In this document: positions 18,005 through 27,592 of the stretch, piece by piece
How positions within the stretch are numbered: the first letter of the stretch is position 1
Layout of the letters: the number at the start of each line of letters is the position of its first letter
DNA from: Halomarina pelagica
GTDB lineage: Archaea > Halobacteriota > Halobacteria > Halobacteriales > Haloarculaceae
Assembly: GCF_024228315.1 (NCBI RefSeq)
Contig: NZ_CP100454.1
Span: 186,001 to 250,000, forward strand
Reading direction: 5' to 3'
DNA length: 64,000 bases
The notes under the pieces: generated by a model
What the model was told of the DNA's origin: nothing
Database searches by the model: none
What the model saw: only the letters and a program-made list of their open reading frames with translations
Position numbers and translations under genes: made by a program

Positions 18005-19306
18005 ATGGCATCAACATCCGAGAGCAGCCATGGCGAATCCGGAGACGCCCCGACTGACACGACTGAATCAGAATCAGCGCTTGAAACAGCTCGACGCCAG
18101 CTCTACCATGCTGCGACTCACCTAGAGATCGACCCGAATATCGTCGAACGACTCCAGTATCCCAAGAAGGTCCACGAGGTAACGGTCCCCATCAAGCGGG
18201 ATGACGGCACAGTCGAGGTGTTCACGGGCTATCGAGCGCAACACGATAGTGTCAGAGGGCCGTTTAAGGGGGGACTCCGATACCACCCCGATGTGACCAG
18301 AGATGAGTGTGTCGGGCTCGGCATGTGGATGACCTGGAAATGTGCCGTCATGGACCTCCCATTCGGAGGGGCCAAGGGAGGCGTTGCTGTCAACCCGAAG
18401 GAGCTGAGTTCAACGGAAAAAGAAAGGCTCACTCGACGGTTCGCACAGGAAATTCGCGACGTTATTGGCCCGAACCAGGATATTCCCGCCCCTGACATGG
18501 GAACGGACCCGCAGACGATGGCGTGGCTGATGGACGCGTACTCGATGCAAGAAGGCGAGACGACACCGGGCGTCGTCACCGGGAAGCCGCCGGTGGTCGG
18601 CGGCAGTGAAGGCCGTGAAGAGGCTCCGGGACGAAGCGTTGCGATCGTCACGCAATTGGTCTGCGAGTATTATGACCGCCAGCTCGAGGAGACGACGGTT
18701 GCAGTACAGGGCTATGGGAGTGTCGGTGCAAATGCTGCCCGTCTGCTCGACGAGTGGGGCGCGACAGTAGTCGCGATCAGCGACGTGAACGGAGCCATGT
18801 ACGAACCAGAGGGGATCGATACGGCGTCTGTCCCGTCACATGACGAAGAACCGGAAGCCGTTACCAAATACGCGGACAACGTCATTTCGAACGACGAATT
18901 GCTCACGCTCGATGTCGACGTACTCATTCCAGCAGCACTAGGGAACGTGATCACTAAGGAGAACGCGGAAGCGATTGCCGCGGATTTCGTTGTCGAGGGT
19001 GCGAATGGCCCGACGACCTCGACAGCCGATTCGATTCTCGCGGAAAGGGATGTCGCCGTGATTCCAGATATTCTCGCCAACGCTGGCGGTGTCACTGTCA
19101 GCTACTTCGAGTGGCTCCAGGACATCAATCGGAGAGCGTGGTCGCTCGAACGGGTGAACGATGAACTCGAGGCAGAAATGCAGGCTGCCTGGGATGCGGT
19201 TCGAGTAGAGTTCGAGCAGCGTGATGTTACCTGGCGTGATGCAGCCTACATCGTCGCTCTCTCGCGGATCGCCGAAGCCCACGAGGCACGGGGGTTATGG
19301 CCGTAA
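18005..19306 (+). CDS. gdhB: Glutamate dehydrogenase (Glu/Leu/Phe/Val dehydrogenase family)
   Basis: 433 aa, full length for the hexameric archaeal enzyme. It interconverts glutamate and 2-oxoglutarate plus ammonia with NAD(P). [18 protein letters not shown] holds the substrate- and catalysis-related lysines. [17 protein letters not shown] follows, and [17 protein letters not shown] is the cofactor Rossmann motif. [22 protein letters not shown] sequence near the C terminus is also typical. The symbol follows common haloarchaeal usage. Which of several haloarchaeal paralogues this is cannot be fixed without alignment. Confidence 0.92.
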   Translation: MASTSESSHGESGDAPTDTTESESALETARRQLYHAATHLEIDPNIVERLQYPKKVHEVTVPIKRDDGTVEVFTGYRAQHDSVRGPFKGGLRYHPDVTRDECVGLGMWMTWKCAVMDLPFGGAKGGVAVNPKELSSTEKERLTRRFAQEIRDVIGPNQDIPAPDMGTDPQTMAWLMDAYSMQEGETTPGVVTGKPPVVGGSEGREEAPGRSVAIVTQLVCEYYDRQLEETTVAVQGYGSVGANAARLLDEWGATVVAISDVNGAMYEPEGIDTASVPSHDEEPEAVTKYADNVISNDELLTLDVDVLIPAALGNVITKENAEAIAADFVVEGANGPTTSTADSILAERDVAVIPDILANAGGVTVSYFEWLQDINRRAWSLERVNDELEAEMQAAWDAVRVEFEQRDVTWRDAAYIVALSRIAEAHEARGLWP

Positions 19307-19309
19307 CAG

Positions 19310-19717
19310 ATGAATCATCCTCCCTCTAGGCGAACACGGCAGCCATCCACTCCACTTGAACGAGGGTTCTATCGACTGTACCGGCTGTCGTCGTTGGGAA
19401 GTGCAGCCGCCATTATGTGCTTCATCGGGTACGTATTTGGAGGCTTCGGCCTGAACGTAGCTGGAGTCTACACACCTTCGTTTCCGGTCATGAGTCTGGC
19501 GGACCCAGTTTTTACGAGTTTGAGCTTCCTCGCCGGAGGTTCTATCTGTGCACTATCGGGATCACTTGCGGTTCTTACGATGTTGGTCGATTTGAATGAC
19601 GCAAAGGCGGAATTCGTTATATTACTGAGTTTCATTGCTTTTGGATTTGGCGCAGCCACCATGCGAATCACGTTCGGCCACGTCCAAATATTCCTTGCCG
19701 GACTGACCGGGTCATAG
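19310..19717 (+). CDS. Small polytopic membrane protein
   Basis: 135 aa, beginning three bases after the gdh stop, so in the same transcript. Three to four hydrophobic segments are visible (SAAAIMCFIGYVFGGFGL, SLSFLAGGSICALSGSLAVL, FVILLSFIAFGFGAATMRI). No conserved polar motif is recognised. A link to ammonium or glutamate physiology is suggested only by position. Confidence 0.6.
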   Translation: MNHPPSRRTRQPSTPLERGFYRLYRLSSLGSAAAIMCFIGYVFGGFGLNVAGVYTPSFPVMSLADPVFTSLSFLAGGSICALSGSLAVLTMLVDLNDAKAEFVILLSFIAFGFGAATMRITFGHVQIFLAGLTGS

Positions 19718-19896
19718 CATATCGACGGTGAAGGCCACAAAATACGTCTGAAACACTCCTCATGTCCGATTGGAAGACGCGTGTCCGCCTTATCGAGGAT
19801 TCCGAGCCGAAAACGACCAATACAGTGCTCACGGCGAAGCGCAACCTTGGGTCAAATCACGCGTTGAACGCTAGCTTGAATATCGAAGATGGGGCG

Positions 19897-20350
19897 TTAT
19901 TTCAGCCTCATCATCTCAGTCTGTTCTTCATATCGGTTTCGAATAGTCACTTCAATTACTTGCGCCACGTCTGTCACCTCTTTTTGTGTTCGTTCTCGTT
20001 ATTCCGCTCACCAGCATCCTTTGTCCGGATCCGCTCCTGCCATTTTCGCAGGCGATGCATCTGCGATCGCTTTTTTGACGAGATCGCGCGACCATACGCG
20101 TCTTTGTCCTTCCAGTCGATTTGGGTGGTCAGGCCCTTATCATGCATCGTGTTGGTGGTTGGAGCACCGACCCGCGACTTCTCCTGGCGTTCTTGGTGGC
20201 TGAATGCTCGCCACTCTGGGCCAGAGTCCACTAGCTCGTCTTCAATAACGAGTCCGCACTCCTCACAGATCCGTTCCCCTCGGCTAGACTGGTGGACGAT
20301 CCTATCAGATCAGTATCCTGAACAGGTAGTACTCTCAGTTTAGTCGTCAT
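19897..20350 (-). pseudogene. TFB (transcription factor B) pseudogene with internal deletion
   Basis: Minus-strand fragments of a TFB. A zinc-ribbon half (ERICEECGLVIEDELVDSG) runs into PEWRAFSHQERQEKSRVGAP, HDKGLTTQIDWKDKDAYG and RTKDAGERN. A few residues later, in another frame, comes VTDVAQVIEVTIRNRYEEQ, the last helix of the second cyclin repeat. Almost the whole of both cyclin repeats is deleted. The first CxxC knuckle is also damaged by a stop and frame change near 20310-20330. The core is clearly related to the intact TFB at 41524, so this is a decayed paralogue. Confidence 0.85.
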
Positions 20351-20488
20351 ATTGCTCTGTTTCGTGCGCTTCGTCGTCGAGCTGTACAGACCAAACCATC
20401 GGTTTTTAACAGAGAAGCCGCTGGGGCATGAAGTTTGAATCAAGTCTCTGATAACTCCTAATTGGAGTTGCCAAGACCAGGACGGCGG

Positions 20489-21460
20489 TTATCTGAAAGC
20501 TCCGGCCACAAGCAATGGGAAGACCAGTGTCGCCTCTGCTTCGACCTGCGTATAGTTCGCTCGCTCTTCCTTGATTTTCCCCCATGAGACTGCCTCGTTC
20601 GGCGGTGCGCCCGACAGCGACCCATCACCCTCCATCCCCGTCGAGATGTAAACGACGTAATCCGCCCCGCCGCGGAAGAGATTCGTCATGATCGCATGGT
20701 GTTTCGGGACGCCACCGCCGACAGCGATGAGCCCCGTCGTGTCTGCAAGCAACCCGTCCTCGATGAGTGCGTCGTAGTCGTCGAGTATCTCGATACCGAC
20801 GTCTGAATCGTTGCCTTGGCGATAATAATAGAGGAAGTTCCCGACCTCAGCATCAGTCAGCGCCGGACAGTACACCGGCACGTCGTTGTCCGCTGCCTGC
20901 TTCAAGACCGAGTCCTCGTCGTCAATCGTCTTTCCTAACTCCCGTGCAAACGCCGTTGGTGTTCGGACCTTCTCATCCGCAAAGAAGTCGTCGAAGAAGT
21001 CGTTCAAATACTCCTCTAGCCACACATACCGATCAGATGGGACGAAGAGATTGCCGAGTCGATTGATGCCGCGCTCACGAAGTGCTGCCTCGTCTGCGTC
21101 CCATTCACCCATCTTGAACGGTTTGGCAGTCTTAATGACGTCTTCGGTCAGCGAACCGGATGTCGTGATGAGAACGTCAACGTATCCTTCTCGCACGAGA
21201 TACGCGACGATTTCGCGCAGTCCCGAGGAAATGATGTTCGAGGTGAACGTGAGATAGACAGTGGCGTCCGCCTCCTGCATGCGGTTGGCGATATCGATGG
21301 CTTCCGCGAGTTGTGTCGCTTGGAATCCCGTCGTTGCGTAGGCATCGAGCATCTCGTAGAAGTCAAACTCGCCGCGAAAGTCGTAGCCTCGAACGTCAGG
21401 CGTATTGAGTTCCTCTTCACTCCCAGGGACGACATGGTCGTGCGAGTCGTCGTTGTCCAT
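20489..21460 (-). CDS. dys: Deoxyhypusine synthase
   Basis: 323 aa. It transfers the aminobutyl (or aminopropyl) group of a polyamine to a lysine of translation factor aIF5A, the first step of hypusination. Motifs: YLTFTSNIISSGLREIVAYL, VLITTSGSLTEDVIKT, LIAVGGGVPKHHAIMTNL, VYISTGMEGDGSLSGAPPNE and SWGKIKEE, which holds the catalytic lysine in W-G-K. The start was set at ATG 21460 (MDNDDSHDHV). The frame is open to 21625, but that extension would overlap the divergent HemD-like gene. Being beside a decayed TFB suggests an old rearrangement. Confidence 0.92.
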   Translation of the reverse strand: MDNDDSHDHVVPGSEEELNTPDVRGYDFRGEFDFYEMLDAYATTGFQATQLAEAIDIANRMQEADATVYLTFTSNIISSGLREIVAYLVREGYVDVLITTSGSLTEDVIKTAKPFKMGEWDADEAALRERGINRLGNLFVPSDRYVWLEEYLNDFFDDFFADEKVRTPTAFARELGKTIDDEDSVLKQAADNDVPVYCPALTDAEVGNFLYYYRQGNDSDVGIEILDDYDALIEDGLLADTTGLIAVGGGVPKHHAIMTNLFRGGADYVVYISTGMEGDGSLSGAPPNEAVSWGKIKEERANYTQVEAEATLVFPLLVAGAFR

Positions 21461-21553
21461 GCACTTGGATAACCAGACCGATGATTTGAAGAACTCGGAT
21501 TCGGTCGCGCGATTCTCGGTACATCCAAGGCCATCACCGACGGAACATCTACT

Positions 21554-22297
21554 ATGCCCAAGCCGACGGTGGCTGTCCTCCGCCCTGATGACACTCGTAT
21601 TGAGGAGGCGATCCGCTATCTTCAATCACTGGGTGTTACACCAATCGCAGATCCGATGCTGACCATCTGTCCGACGGGAATGCAGCCTCGTGAGGCAGAG
21701 TATTGCATCTTCACCAGTACGACTGGAGTCGAACTCGCTGTAGAGCGTGGATGGGAGCCAGATGGGGAGACAGTGTGTGCAATCGGTCGACAGACCGCGA
21801 CCGCACTACGAAATCGGGAGTATTCAGTCGATGTGGTCCCCTCGACGTTCACTTCCGCGGGACTCGTCGAGGAATTGGCAGACGAGGTTGAAGGGAAGAC
21901 AGTCGAGATCGCTCGGAGTGCACATGGAAGCGATGTCTTGGTTCGAGGGCTGGAAGAAGCTGGTGCAGCTGTCCATGAAACCCAGTTGTACCGATTGGAG
22001 AGGCCGAACACAGCTGGTCGATCAGTCTCGCTCGCAATTGAGGGTCGATTAGATGGTATACTATTCACGTCACCGAGAACTGTCGATCACTTCTTTGAGA
22101 TTGCTACGGAGCAAGATGATGCGGCGGAACTCAAACGTGGGTTAGAGGAAACTGTTATCGGAGCAATCGGCGCTCCGACGGCACGTGCGATACGTGGCAC
22201 TGGACTGGAGCTCGATATCACACCGGAATCGGTGGACTTCGAGCAATTAGCTAGACTCACGGTCCAAGAGGTTAGAAATGAGGCATCAAGCAGATGA
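21554..22297 (+). CDS. hemD: Uroporphyrinogen-III synthase family protein (HemD-like)
   Basis: 247 aa. HemD closes and isomerises hydroxymethylbilane to uroporphyrinogen III, the branch point to siroheme, cobalamin and haem. The fold signature is a bilobal repeat: PKPTVAVLRPDD, YCIFTSTTGVELAVERG, VCAIGRQTATALRN, then GILFTSPRTVDHFFE and VIGAIGAPTARAIRG. Its stop overlaps the next gene's ATG (ATGA, 22294-22297), so it is coupled to an MFS transporter. As haloarchaea often carry a main hemD elsewhere, this could be an accessory copy. Confidence 0.82.
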   Translation: MPKPTVAVLRPDDTRIEEAIRYLQSLGVTPIADPMLTICPTGMQPREAEYCIFTSTTGVELAVERGWEPDGETVCAIGRQTATALRNREYSVDVVPSTFTSAGLVEELADEVEGKTVEIARSAHGSDVLVRGLEEAGAAVHETQLYRLERPNTAGRSVSLAIEGRLDGILFTSPRTVDHFFEIATEQDDAAELKRGLEETVIGAIGAPTARAIRGTGLELDITPESVDFEQLARLTVQEVRNEASSR

Positions 22298-23526
22298 GTG
22301 GACTTGCTGACCGTGCACAAGAGATTCTTGGATTCTCTCGATGGTGGCAGATCGTCGCAGCAGCTGTCATGATGGCGCTGGTTAGCCCGTACCAGTACGT
22401 CTGGTCCTCCATTGAGGGACCACTAGCAGCGGACTTGTCCATCCCACTCCCAGCACTCGGACTCGTTTTTACGTTGTTCGTCGCTTTTCAATCACTCTCC
22501 CAATTCCCGGTCGGATGGTGGCGAGATAATCACGGTCCCCGTCGAATTAGTCTTCTTGGCGGCATTCTCGCCGGCGGCGGCTACCTCGGGCTCGCGTACG
22601 CGACTGCCATCTGGCAGATATATGTGCTGTATTCACTCGGCGCCGTAGGTGTCGGCATTGTATATACAGTCGCGATCAATTCCGCGCTGAAGTGGTTCCC
22701 CGATTATCGGGGACTCACGACGGGAATCGGAACCATGGCATTTGCTGCTGGAAGTGCCGTGTTTATTCCCTACGTCCGTGCGAATGCGACGTCAGCGGCG
22801 TATTCTAGCGTCCTCAGAAATATGGGCGTCCTCATCGGAGTCGGCGTTATCTGTGGCGCGGTCGTCCTCCGTGACCCACCAACTGGCTGGAGCGAAGAGA
22901 CGTCGACCACGGCTGCGACAACTGAAGACCCAGTAACGACGGAGAACGGAGGGTTCACCTGGCGTGAGATGATCCGAACGTGGCAGTTTTGGACGTTACT
23001 GGGCATGTTTGCCTTTGTGAATACGGCGGGACTGATGCTGACTGCAAAGGTCGTTTCGTTCGCTCAGCAGTTTGGACTCACAGCAATTGTTGGAACTGCC
23101 TCAGCAACGGTACTCGCTCTTGTCGGCGGGATCAGTCGAATTGTAGTGGGCGGTATTTCCGATTGGGTCAACCGCAAGTGGGCGATCGCCGTTTCGTCGA
23201 TCTTGACGGGAGTTGGCTTGTTCTTGCTCGTCTGGTTCGGACAGATTGGGTCCGGTCTGGGGTTCATTCTCGCCGTCATCATTGCGACGTTCTTCTGGAG
23301 CCCGCAGTTCGCCCTCTTTCCGAGCATCGTCGGTGACTACTACGGCCAAGCACACTCTTCGACCAACTATGCGCTGGTCTATCTCGGGAAAGTCGGCGGG
23401 GGCGTCGCCGGCGGTGTACTCGCTGGCGTCCTCATCACGATGACATCCTGGTCGATGACGTTCCTTGTAGGCGGTGTATTGGCGGTCGTTGCGGGATTCA
23501 GTGCATTTCTTCTTCGACCACCATAA
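22294..23526 (+). CDS. MFS transporter, OFA/NarK-like
   Basis: 410 aa, 12 membrane segments, resembling the oxalate:formate/nitrate branch of MFS. It has an N-terminal RWWQIVAAAVMMALVSPYQY, the loop motif PVGWWRDNHGPRRISLLGG, VGVGIVYTVAINSALKWFPD, and a late GDYYGQAHSSTNYALVY block typical of OFA transporters. It overlaps hemD by 4 bases. Anion exchange is likely, but the substrate is unknown. Confidence 0.83.
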   Translation: MSGLADRAQEILGFSRWWQIVAAAVMMALVSPYQYVWSSIEGPLAADLSIPLPALGLVFTLFVAFQSLSQFPVGWWRDNHGPRRISLLGGILAGGGYLGLAYATAIWQIYVLYSLGAVGVGIVYTVAINSALKWFPDYRGLTTGIGTMAFAAGSAVFIPYVRANATSAAYSSVLRNMGVLIGVGVICGAVVLRDPPTGWSEETSTTAATTEDPVTTENGGFTWREMIRTWQFWTLLGMFAFVNTAGLMLTAKVVSFAQQFGLTAIVGTASATVLALVGGISRIVVGGISDWVNRKWAIAVSSILTGVGLFLLVWFGQIGSGLGFILAVIIATFFWSPQFALFPSIVGDYYGQAHSSTNYALVYLGKVGGGVAGGVLAGVLITMTSWSMTFLVGGVLAVVAGFSAFLLRPP

Positions 23527-23666
23527 GATGCGAAATGAATCAGATTCAGTGGGTACCGACGTGAAAGTAGTAATAGAAGTCTCCCAATACTACATTTCCA
23601 AACAACACCGTTCAGGGTTGGAATAGAGTTTCTCGTCTACAGGTGAACGAGTAGGTGTGAGAGAGA

Positions 23667-24833
23667 TTACAAACGATTGACCGTGAACCAAGTTATTCCA
23701 ATGACAAAGGCACCGGCGCCGGAAACCAATAGTGTTCGTTGATAGCCGAAGACGGCTGCAGCCCCGACACTAAGCGGCGGGCCGACCGTCGTGCCGAGTC
23801 GAAGCACGCTCGTTCGAACACTCATGATACTCCCGCGAAAGTCGTCCGGTGCTCGTTCGTTGAGTGCAGTATCCGTAATCGGTTCTGCGAGGCCCTGGCC
23901 GAGACCAAACAGTAAGAGTGCGCCAGCGACCACATAAATAGAGTCCGCGACGGCAACGATGACGAGTCCGACCCCGTAACTGACGAATCCGAGTGCAATC
24001 GATTGGAAGCTCGTGAGCGACCGAAGTACACGGTCACCTTGCATTGCAGTCAGACCCATCGTGACCGCAGGCAATCCTACGAGAAGGCCGATTCCGGCTG
24101 AAGAGAGGTGATATTCGTTGGCGAGCAGGAACGGAACAGCGGTGAGTTGCGCGCCATAGAGGATGACGAAGATCCCGAAGATTGCCAGATAGAGCACGAC
24201 GAAGGGAGTCATCGGTGTAGGCCCAGTGAGGAACGCACGGATACTCGAATTTGAAGTATTTTCGTCCCGGTGTGGCTCCTCGAGTAAGGTAATGCCGGGA
24301 ACAGCCACGAGCAGCGCGAGGAGAAAACACGCAAAGGGAGCCGACCAAGCGACTGTTGCGAGCGCACCGCCGAGTAGCGGATAGCCAGCAGCACCCACCG
24401 CGAGAATCGCCGCATTGGTCCCGATCAACACTCTTCGTTGTTCACCGGAATAGAGGTCCCCGAGGAGTGTGACCGTAAGCATCGCGATTGCACTGCTCGC
24501 CGCTCCCTGAATCGCTCTCAGTACCAAGATCAGGGTGAAATCGGAAGTGAAGATGATGCCGCCCCCACTGAGTCCGAAGACGACAAGCGCGGGAATTAAA
24601 ATCGGTTTCCGACCGATTCGGTCGGTCAGCAATCCAATCGGGAGGGTGAGAAATATGCCGGGGAGCGTGAACGCCGACAACAACAGGCTGGCTTGTGCCT
24701 CCGAAATGTCCCATGCCTCCTGGACCGCTGGAAGTGCAGGACTGATAAGTGAGACACCCATGACAGCGACGAGCGTGCTCGCGAAAATCACGGCTGCTGC
24801 TGGCGAGTTCCGGAGTTTACGTATCCATTCCAT
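23667..24833 (-). CDS. MFS transporter, drug-efflux-like
   Basis: 388 aa with 12 predicted helices. The motif PIGLLTDRIGRKPILIPAL (G-x-x-x-D-R-x-G-R-K) and the antiporter-type segment GAASSAIAMLTVTLLGDLY match proton-coupled drug efflux MFS proteins. ATG 24833 was chosen because the hydrophobic N terminus starts just after it. The frame stays open upstream to 24986 with unrelated polar sequence. Confidence 0.84.
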   Translation of the reverse strand: MEWIRKLRNSPAAAVIFASTLVAVMGVSLISPALPAVQEAWDISEAQASLLLSAFTLPGIFLTLPIGLLTDRIGRKPILIPALVVFGLSGGGIIFTSDFTLILVLRAIQGAASSAIAMLTVTLLGDLYSGEQRRVLIGTNAAILAVGAAGYPLLGGALATVAWSAPFACFLLALLVAVPGITLLEEPHRDENTSNSSIRAFLTGPTPMTPFVVLYLAIFGIFVILYGAQLTAVPFLLANEYHLSSAGIGLLVGLPAVTMGLTAMQGDRVLRSLTSFQSIALGFVSYGVGLVIVAVADSIYVVAGALLLFGLGQGLAEPITDTALNERAPDDFRGSIMSVRTSVLRLGTTVGPPLSVGAAAVFGYQRTLLVSGAGAFVIGITWFTVNRL

Positions 24834-25007
24834 TCGTTCTATTAGTTTCTCGGGAAGTGCGCCCCGTAAGTCATCCGCTACTAAGAGGTGGTCACGCTGA
24901 ATCGGTGTTAGATGATATACTACTTCTATTCCATGTACTGATTGAGTGAAGTAGCAGCTTCCACCGATGGAGCCGATGGATCTCAATTCGATATACGATA
25001 CGACGAA

Positions 25008-25946
25008 TCAGGCAATGCTGAGAACGAGTTTCCCTTGGACGTGCTCTGTCTCACCTATTTCGTGTGCCTGAGCTGCATTTTCGAGTGGGAATTCAGCACT
25101 GATAGTGGGCCGCACCTCCCCAGCGTCAATCAATTCGCTAATGGTGGTTAGGAGCGATGGTGAATTCGAACGCCCACTTACCACTTCCACGTCGATATCG
25201 TGGTTGGTGGTGAGAGCGTCGGATGGTTGTCCAACAACTGAGACGAATACTCCCTCTTTCTTGAGTACGTCCACTGAGCGTGCGGGGATTTCACCCCCGA
25301 CTGTATCCACCACGATATCGACATCGTCAATCACTGATTCGAAGCGCTCTTCGCGGTAGTTAACGAACTCATCGACGCCCAATTCTCGGAGATAGTCTTC
25401 ACTGTACCCCGACGCCGTGGCGATTACGTCGGCCCCCTTCCATTTCGCCAATTGGACGGCCATGTGTCCAACACCACCGGCTGCGCCGTGGATGAGGACT
25501 CGCCGGTCGGCCGTGCAATCAGCATACTCGAATAGCGCTTGCCAGGCGGTCTGCGTGACGACCGGCACGCCAGCTGCCTCCTCGTGGTCGAGCGATTCAG
25601 GTTTCGGGGCTAGTTGCTCGGCAGGTGTGGCCGAATACTCTGCATAGGAACCTAACTCCGGGAAGCCATTGACACCGCACACGGCATCGCCCGTCTCGAA
25701 TTCAGTGACTGACGCGCCAACTTCCTCAACGACGCCAGATACGTCCATCCCGAGAATGAGGGGAAAGGGATTCTCCGGCAGCATCGACACCAGCTGCATT
25801 CCCTGACGAATCCGCCAGTCGACTGGATTGACACCCGCTGCGTGAACTCGAACAAGAACGTCATCATCGAGCGGATCCGGACGGGGAGCATCCTCGTACC
25901 TGAGAACATCCGGCGAACCGAACTCGTGCATGCGAACAGCCTTCAT
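25008..25946 (-). CDS. Zinc-independent alcohol dehydrogenase / quinone oxidoreductase family protein
   Basis: 312 aa, medium-chain dehydrogenase of the NADPH:quinone reductase type. MKAVRMHEFGSPDVLRYED opens the GroES-like domain. LIHGAAGGVGHMAVQLAKWK is the nucleotide-binding motif (A-A-G-G-V-G). The structural and catalytic zinc cysteines of classical alcohol dehydrogenases are absent. It likely reduces quinones or enones. No operon partner. Confidence 0.88.
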   Translation of the reverse strand: MKAVRMHEFGSPDVLRYEDAPRPDPLDDDVLVRVHAAGVNPVDWRIRQGMQLVSMLPENPFPLILGMDVSGVVEEVGASVTEFETGDAVCGVNGFPELGSYAEYSATPAEQLAPKPESLDHEEAAGVPVVTQTAWQALFEYADCTADRRVLIHGAAGGVGHMAVQLAKWKGADVIATASGYSEDYLRELGVDEFVNYREERFESVIDDVDIVVDTVGGEIPARSVDVLKKEGVFVSVVGQPSDALTTNHDIDVEVVSGRSNSPSLLTTISELIDAGEVRPTISAEFPLENAAQAHEIGETEHVQGKLVLSIA

Positions 25947-26147
25947 CTCATTCAGAGTTCACTCCACCGCTCCATTAAACGCTCGAACAATTCCCCCTAT
26001 CTATGCAGATGGAGATCGAAACGAGAAATCTCAAGGCAAGCGTCGAAGTTCTGGTTGGAATCGTCACGCTGACATCCGGTTCGTGTCGTGGTCAAGCGAC
26101 TGCATGGGAAATTGAATTTATACCATGAGCGTGACTCTCATGACAGG

Positions 26148-27455
26148 ATGTCATCCGATCAGATCTCGTTAGGCGAAGCACTCGCAATGGCGATCGGTGG
26201 GATGGTTGGAGGTGGGATTTTCGCGGTACTTGGTGTTGTCGCTGTCGAAGCCGGGCCTGCCGCATGGCTGGCGTTCGTCGCTTCTGGCGTCATTGCATTT
26301 TGCGCTGGTTACTCTGCGCTGCGGCTCAACGCACAGGCCGACGGGCAGTTGAATCCGATCGCCTACGTCGAGCAGTTTACCGGGAGTACGACGCTCGCTG
26401 GCATGACCGGCTGGACGTTCATTGCAGGGTACGTGGGAACGATGTCGCTGTACGCCTACGCCTTCGGCGGGTATTTCGCTGAATTGGTGGGTGTCGAATC
26501 GGTCGTCGGGCTTCCACTTCGCTCACTTATCACGCTGCTCGCTATCATCGTGTTTGTGGGTCTCAATCTCGCGGGGGCACACGCGTCAGGACGAACCGAA
26601 GACGTACTCGTCGGTCTCAAGGTGCTCATTCTGCTTGTGTTCGGTCTCGGCGGACTCTACTATGGATTTCAGCAGGGAATGATTCGGTCTGGGCTCGGAA
26701 ACCTGGAAGTGAGCGCATTGCTGGCTGCTGCCATCGGATTTGTCGCGTTCGAAGGCTGGGAACTCCTCCTCTTTGATCAAAACAGCATCGAAAACCCCCA
26801 ACAAACCATCAAGAAGGCGATTTACGGCTCGATTGTGGGGGCAACCGCACTCTACGTCATCGTCGCCGTCGTGACGACAAATCTGGTGAGTACACAGGTC
26901 ATCCAGCAGAACTCTGAAACGGCCCTCGCAGTCGCCGCCGAACCGTTCCTCGGCCAATTCGGCTTTCTTCTGATTTCCGTAGCGGCGTTGTTTTCGACCG
27001 GGAGTGCGCTCAACGCGACGTTGTTCAGTGCCTCGCGTCTCTCGAAGATGCTCGTCGCGGACGATTTGCTCCCAAACGAACTCCATGGTAGCAATAGCGA
27101 CGAGCCAGTCCGGCCACTGCTCGTACTCGGCGTACTGACAGCGCTGCTCAGCAGTTTGGGAAGCCTCAACGCAATCAGTTCGTTCGCGTCACTGTCGTTC
27201 ATCAGCATCTTCGGCGGCCTCAGTCTGTTGGCGTTTCTCGAACGAGAGTCGTTCGTAACGGCCCTGCTCCCGGCGATCGGTTGCCTGGGAGCGAGTGGGG
27301 CTATCGTGGGCCTCCTGTACCACCTCGCAACGGCCGAACCAGCGGTGTTCGTCACAGTACTCGCCATTGCAGTTGCGGTCATCACCACAGAGTTGCTGTA
27401 TTTCGAACGGTCGTCGATTCTCGCAGAAGCCCACGACCTCGAGCACCGTCTCTGA
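26148..27455 (+). CDS. APC family amino-acid permease
   Basis: 435 aa with about 12 helices. The N terminus SLGEALAMAIGGMVGGGIFA is the helix-1 G-G-G-I-F motif of amino acid-polyamine-organocation permeases. The FEGWELLLFDQNSIENPQQT stretch after helix 6 (E-G-x-E/D-x-x) supports this. Start at ATG 26148. The in-frame extension to 26088 reads polar sequence before the conserved part. Substrate unknown. Confidence 0.87.
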   Translation: MSSDQISLGEALAMAIGGMVGGGIFAVLGVVAVEAGPAAWLAFVASGVIAFCAGYSALRLNAQADGQLNPIAYVEQFTGSTTLAGMTGWTFIAGYVGTMSLYAYAFGGYFAELVGVESVVGLPLRSLITLLAIIVFVGLNLAGAHASGRTEDVLVGLKVLILLVFGLGGLYYGFQQGMIRSGLGNLEVSALLAAAIGFVAFEGWELLLFDQNSIENPQQTIKKAIYGSIVGATALYVIVAVVTTNLVSTQVIQQNSETALAVAAEPFLGQFGFLLISVAALFSTGSALNATLFSASRLSKMLVADDLLPNELHGSNSDEPVRPLLVLGVLTALLSSLGSLNAISSFASLSFISIFGGLSLLAFLERESFVTALLPAIGCLGASGAIVGLLYHLATAEPAVFVTVLAIAVAVITTELLYFERSSILAEAHDLEHRL

Positions 27456-27592
27456 GTGGCAACCACTATGTTCTGTGTCGATTACGATATCAATCCACTA
27501 ATCGGTAGGACAACAATCCCGCTACGTGACTGATTCATCTGCGAAGAAGAGGGACGTGAGCCTTCTTTAGGGTACACTTCCCCCGGTGTCGG

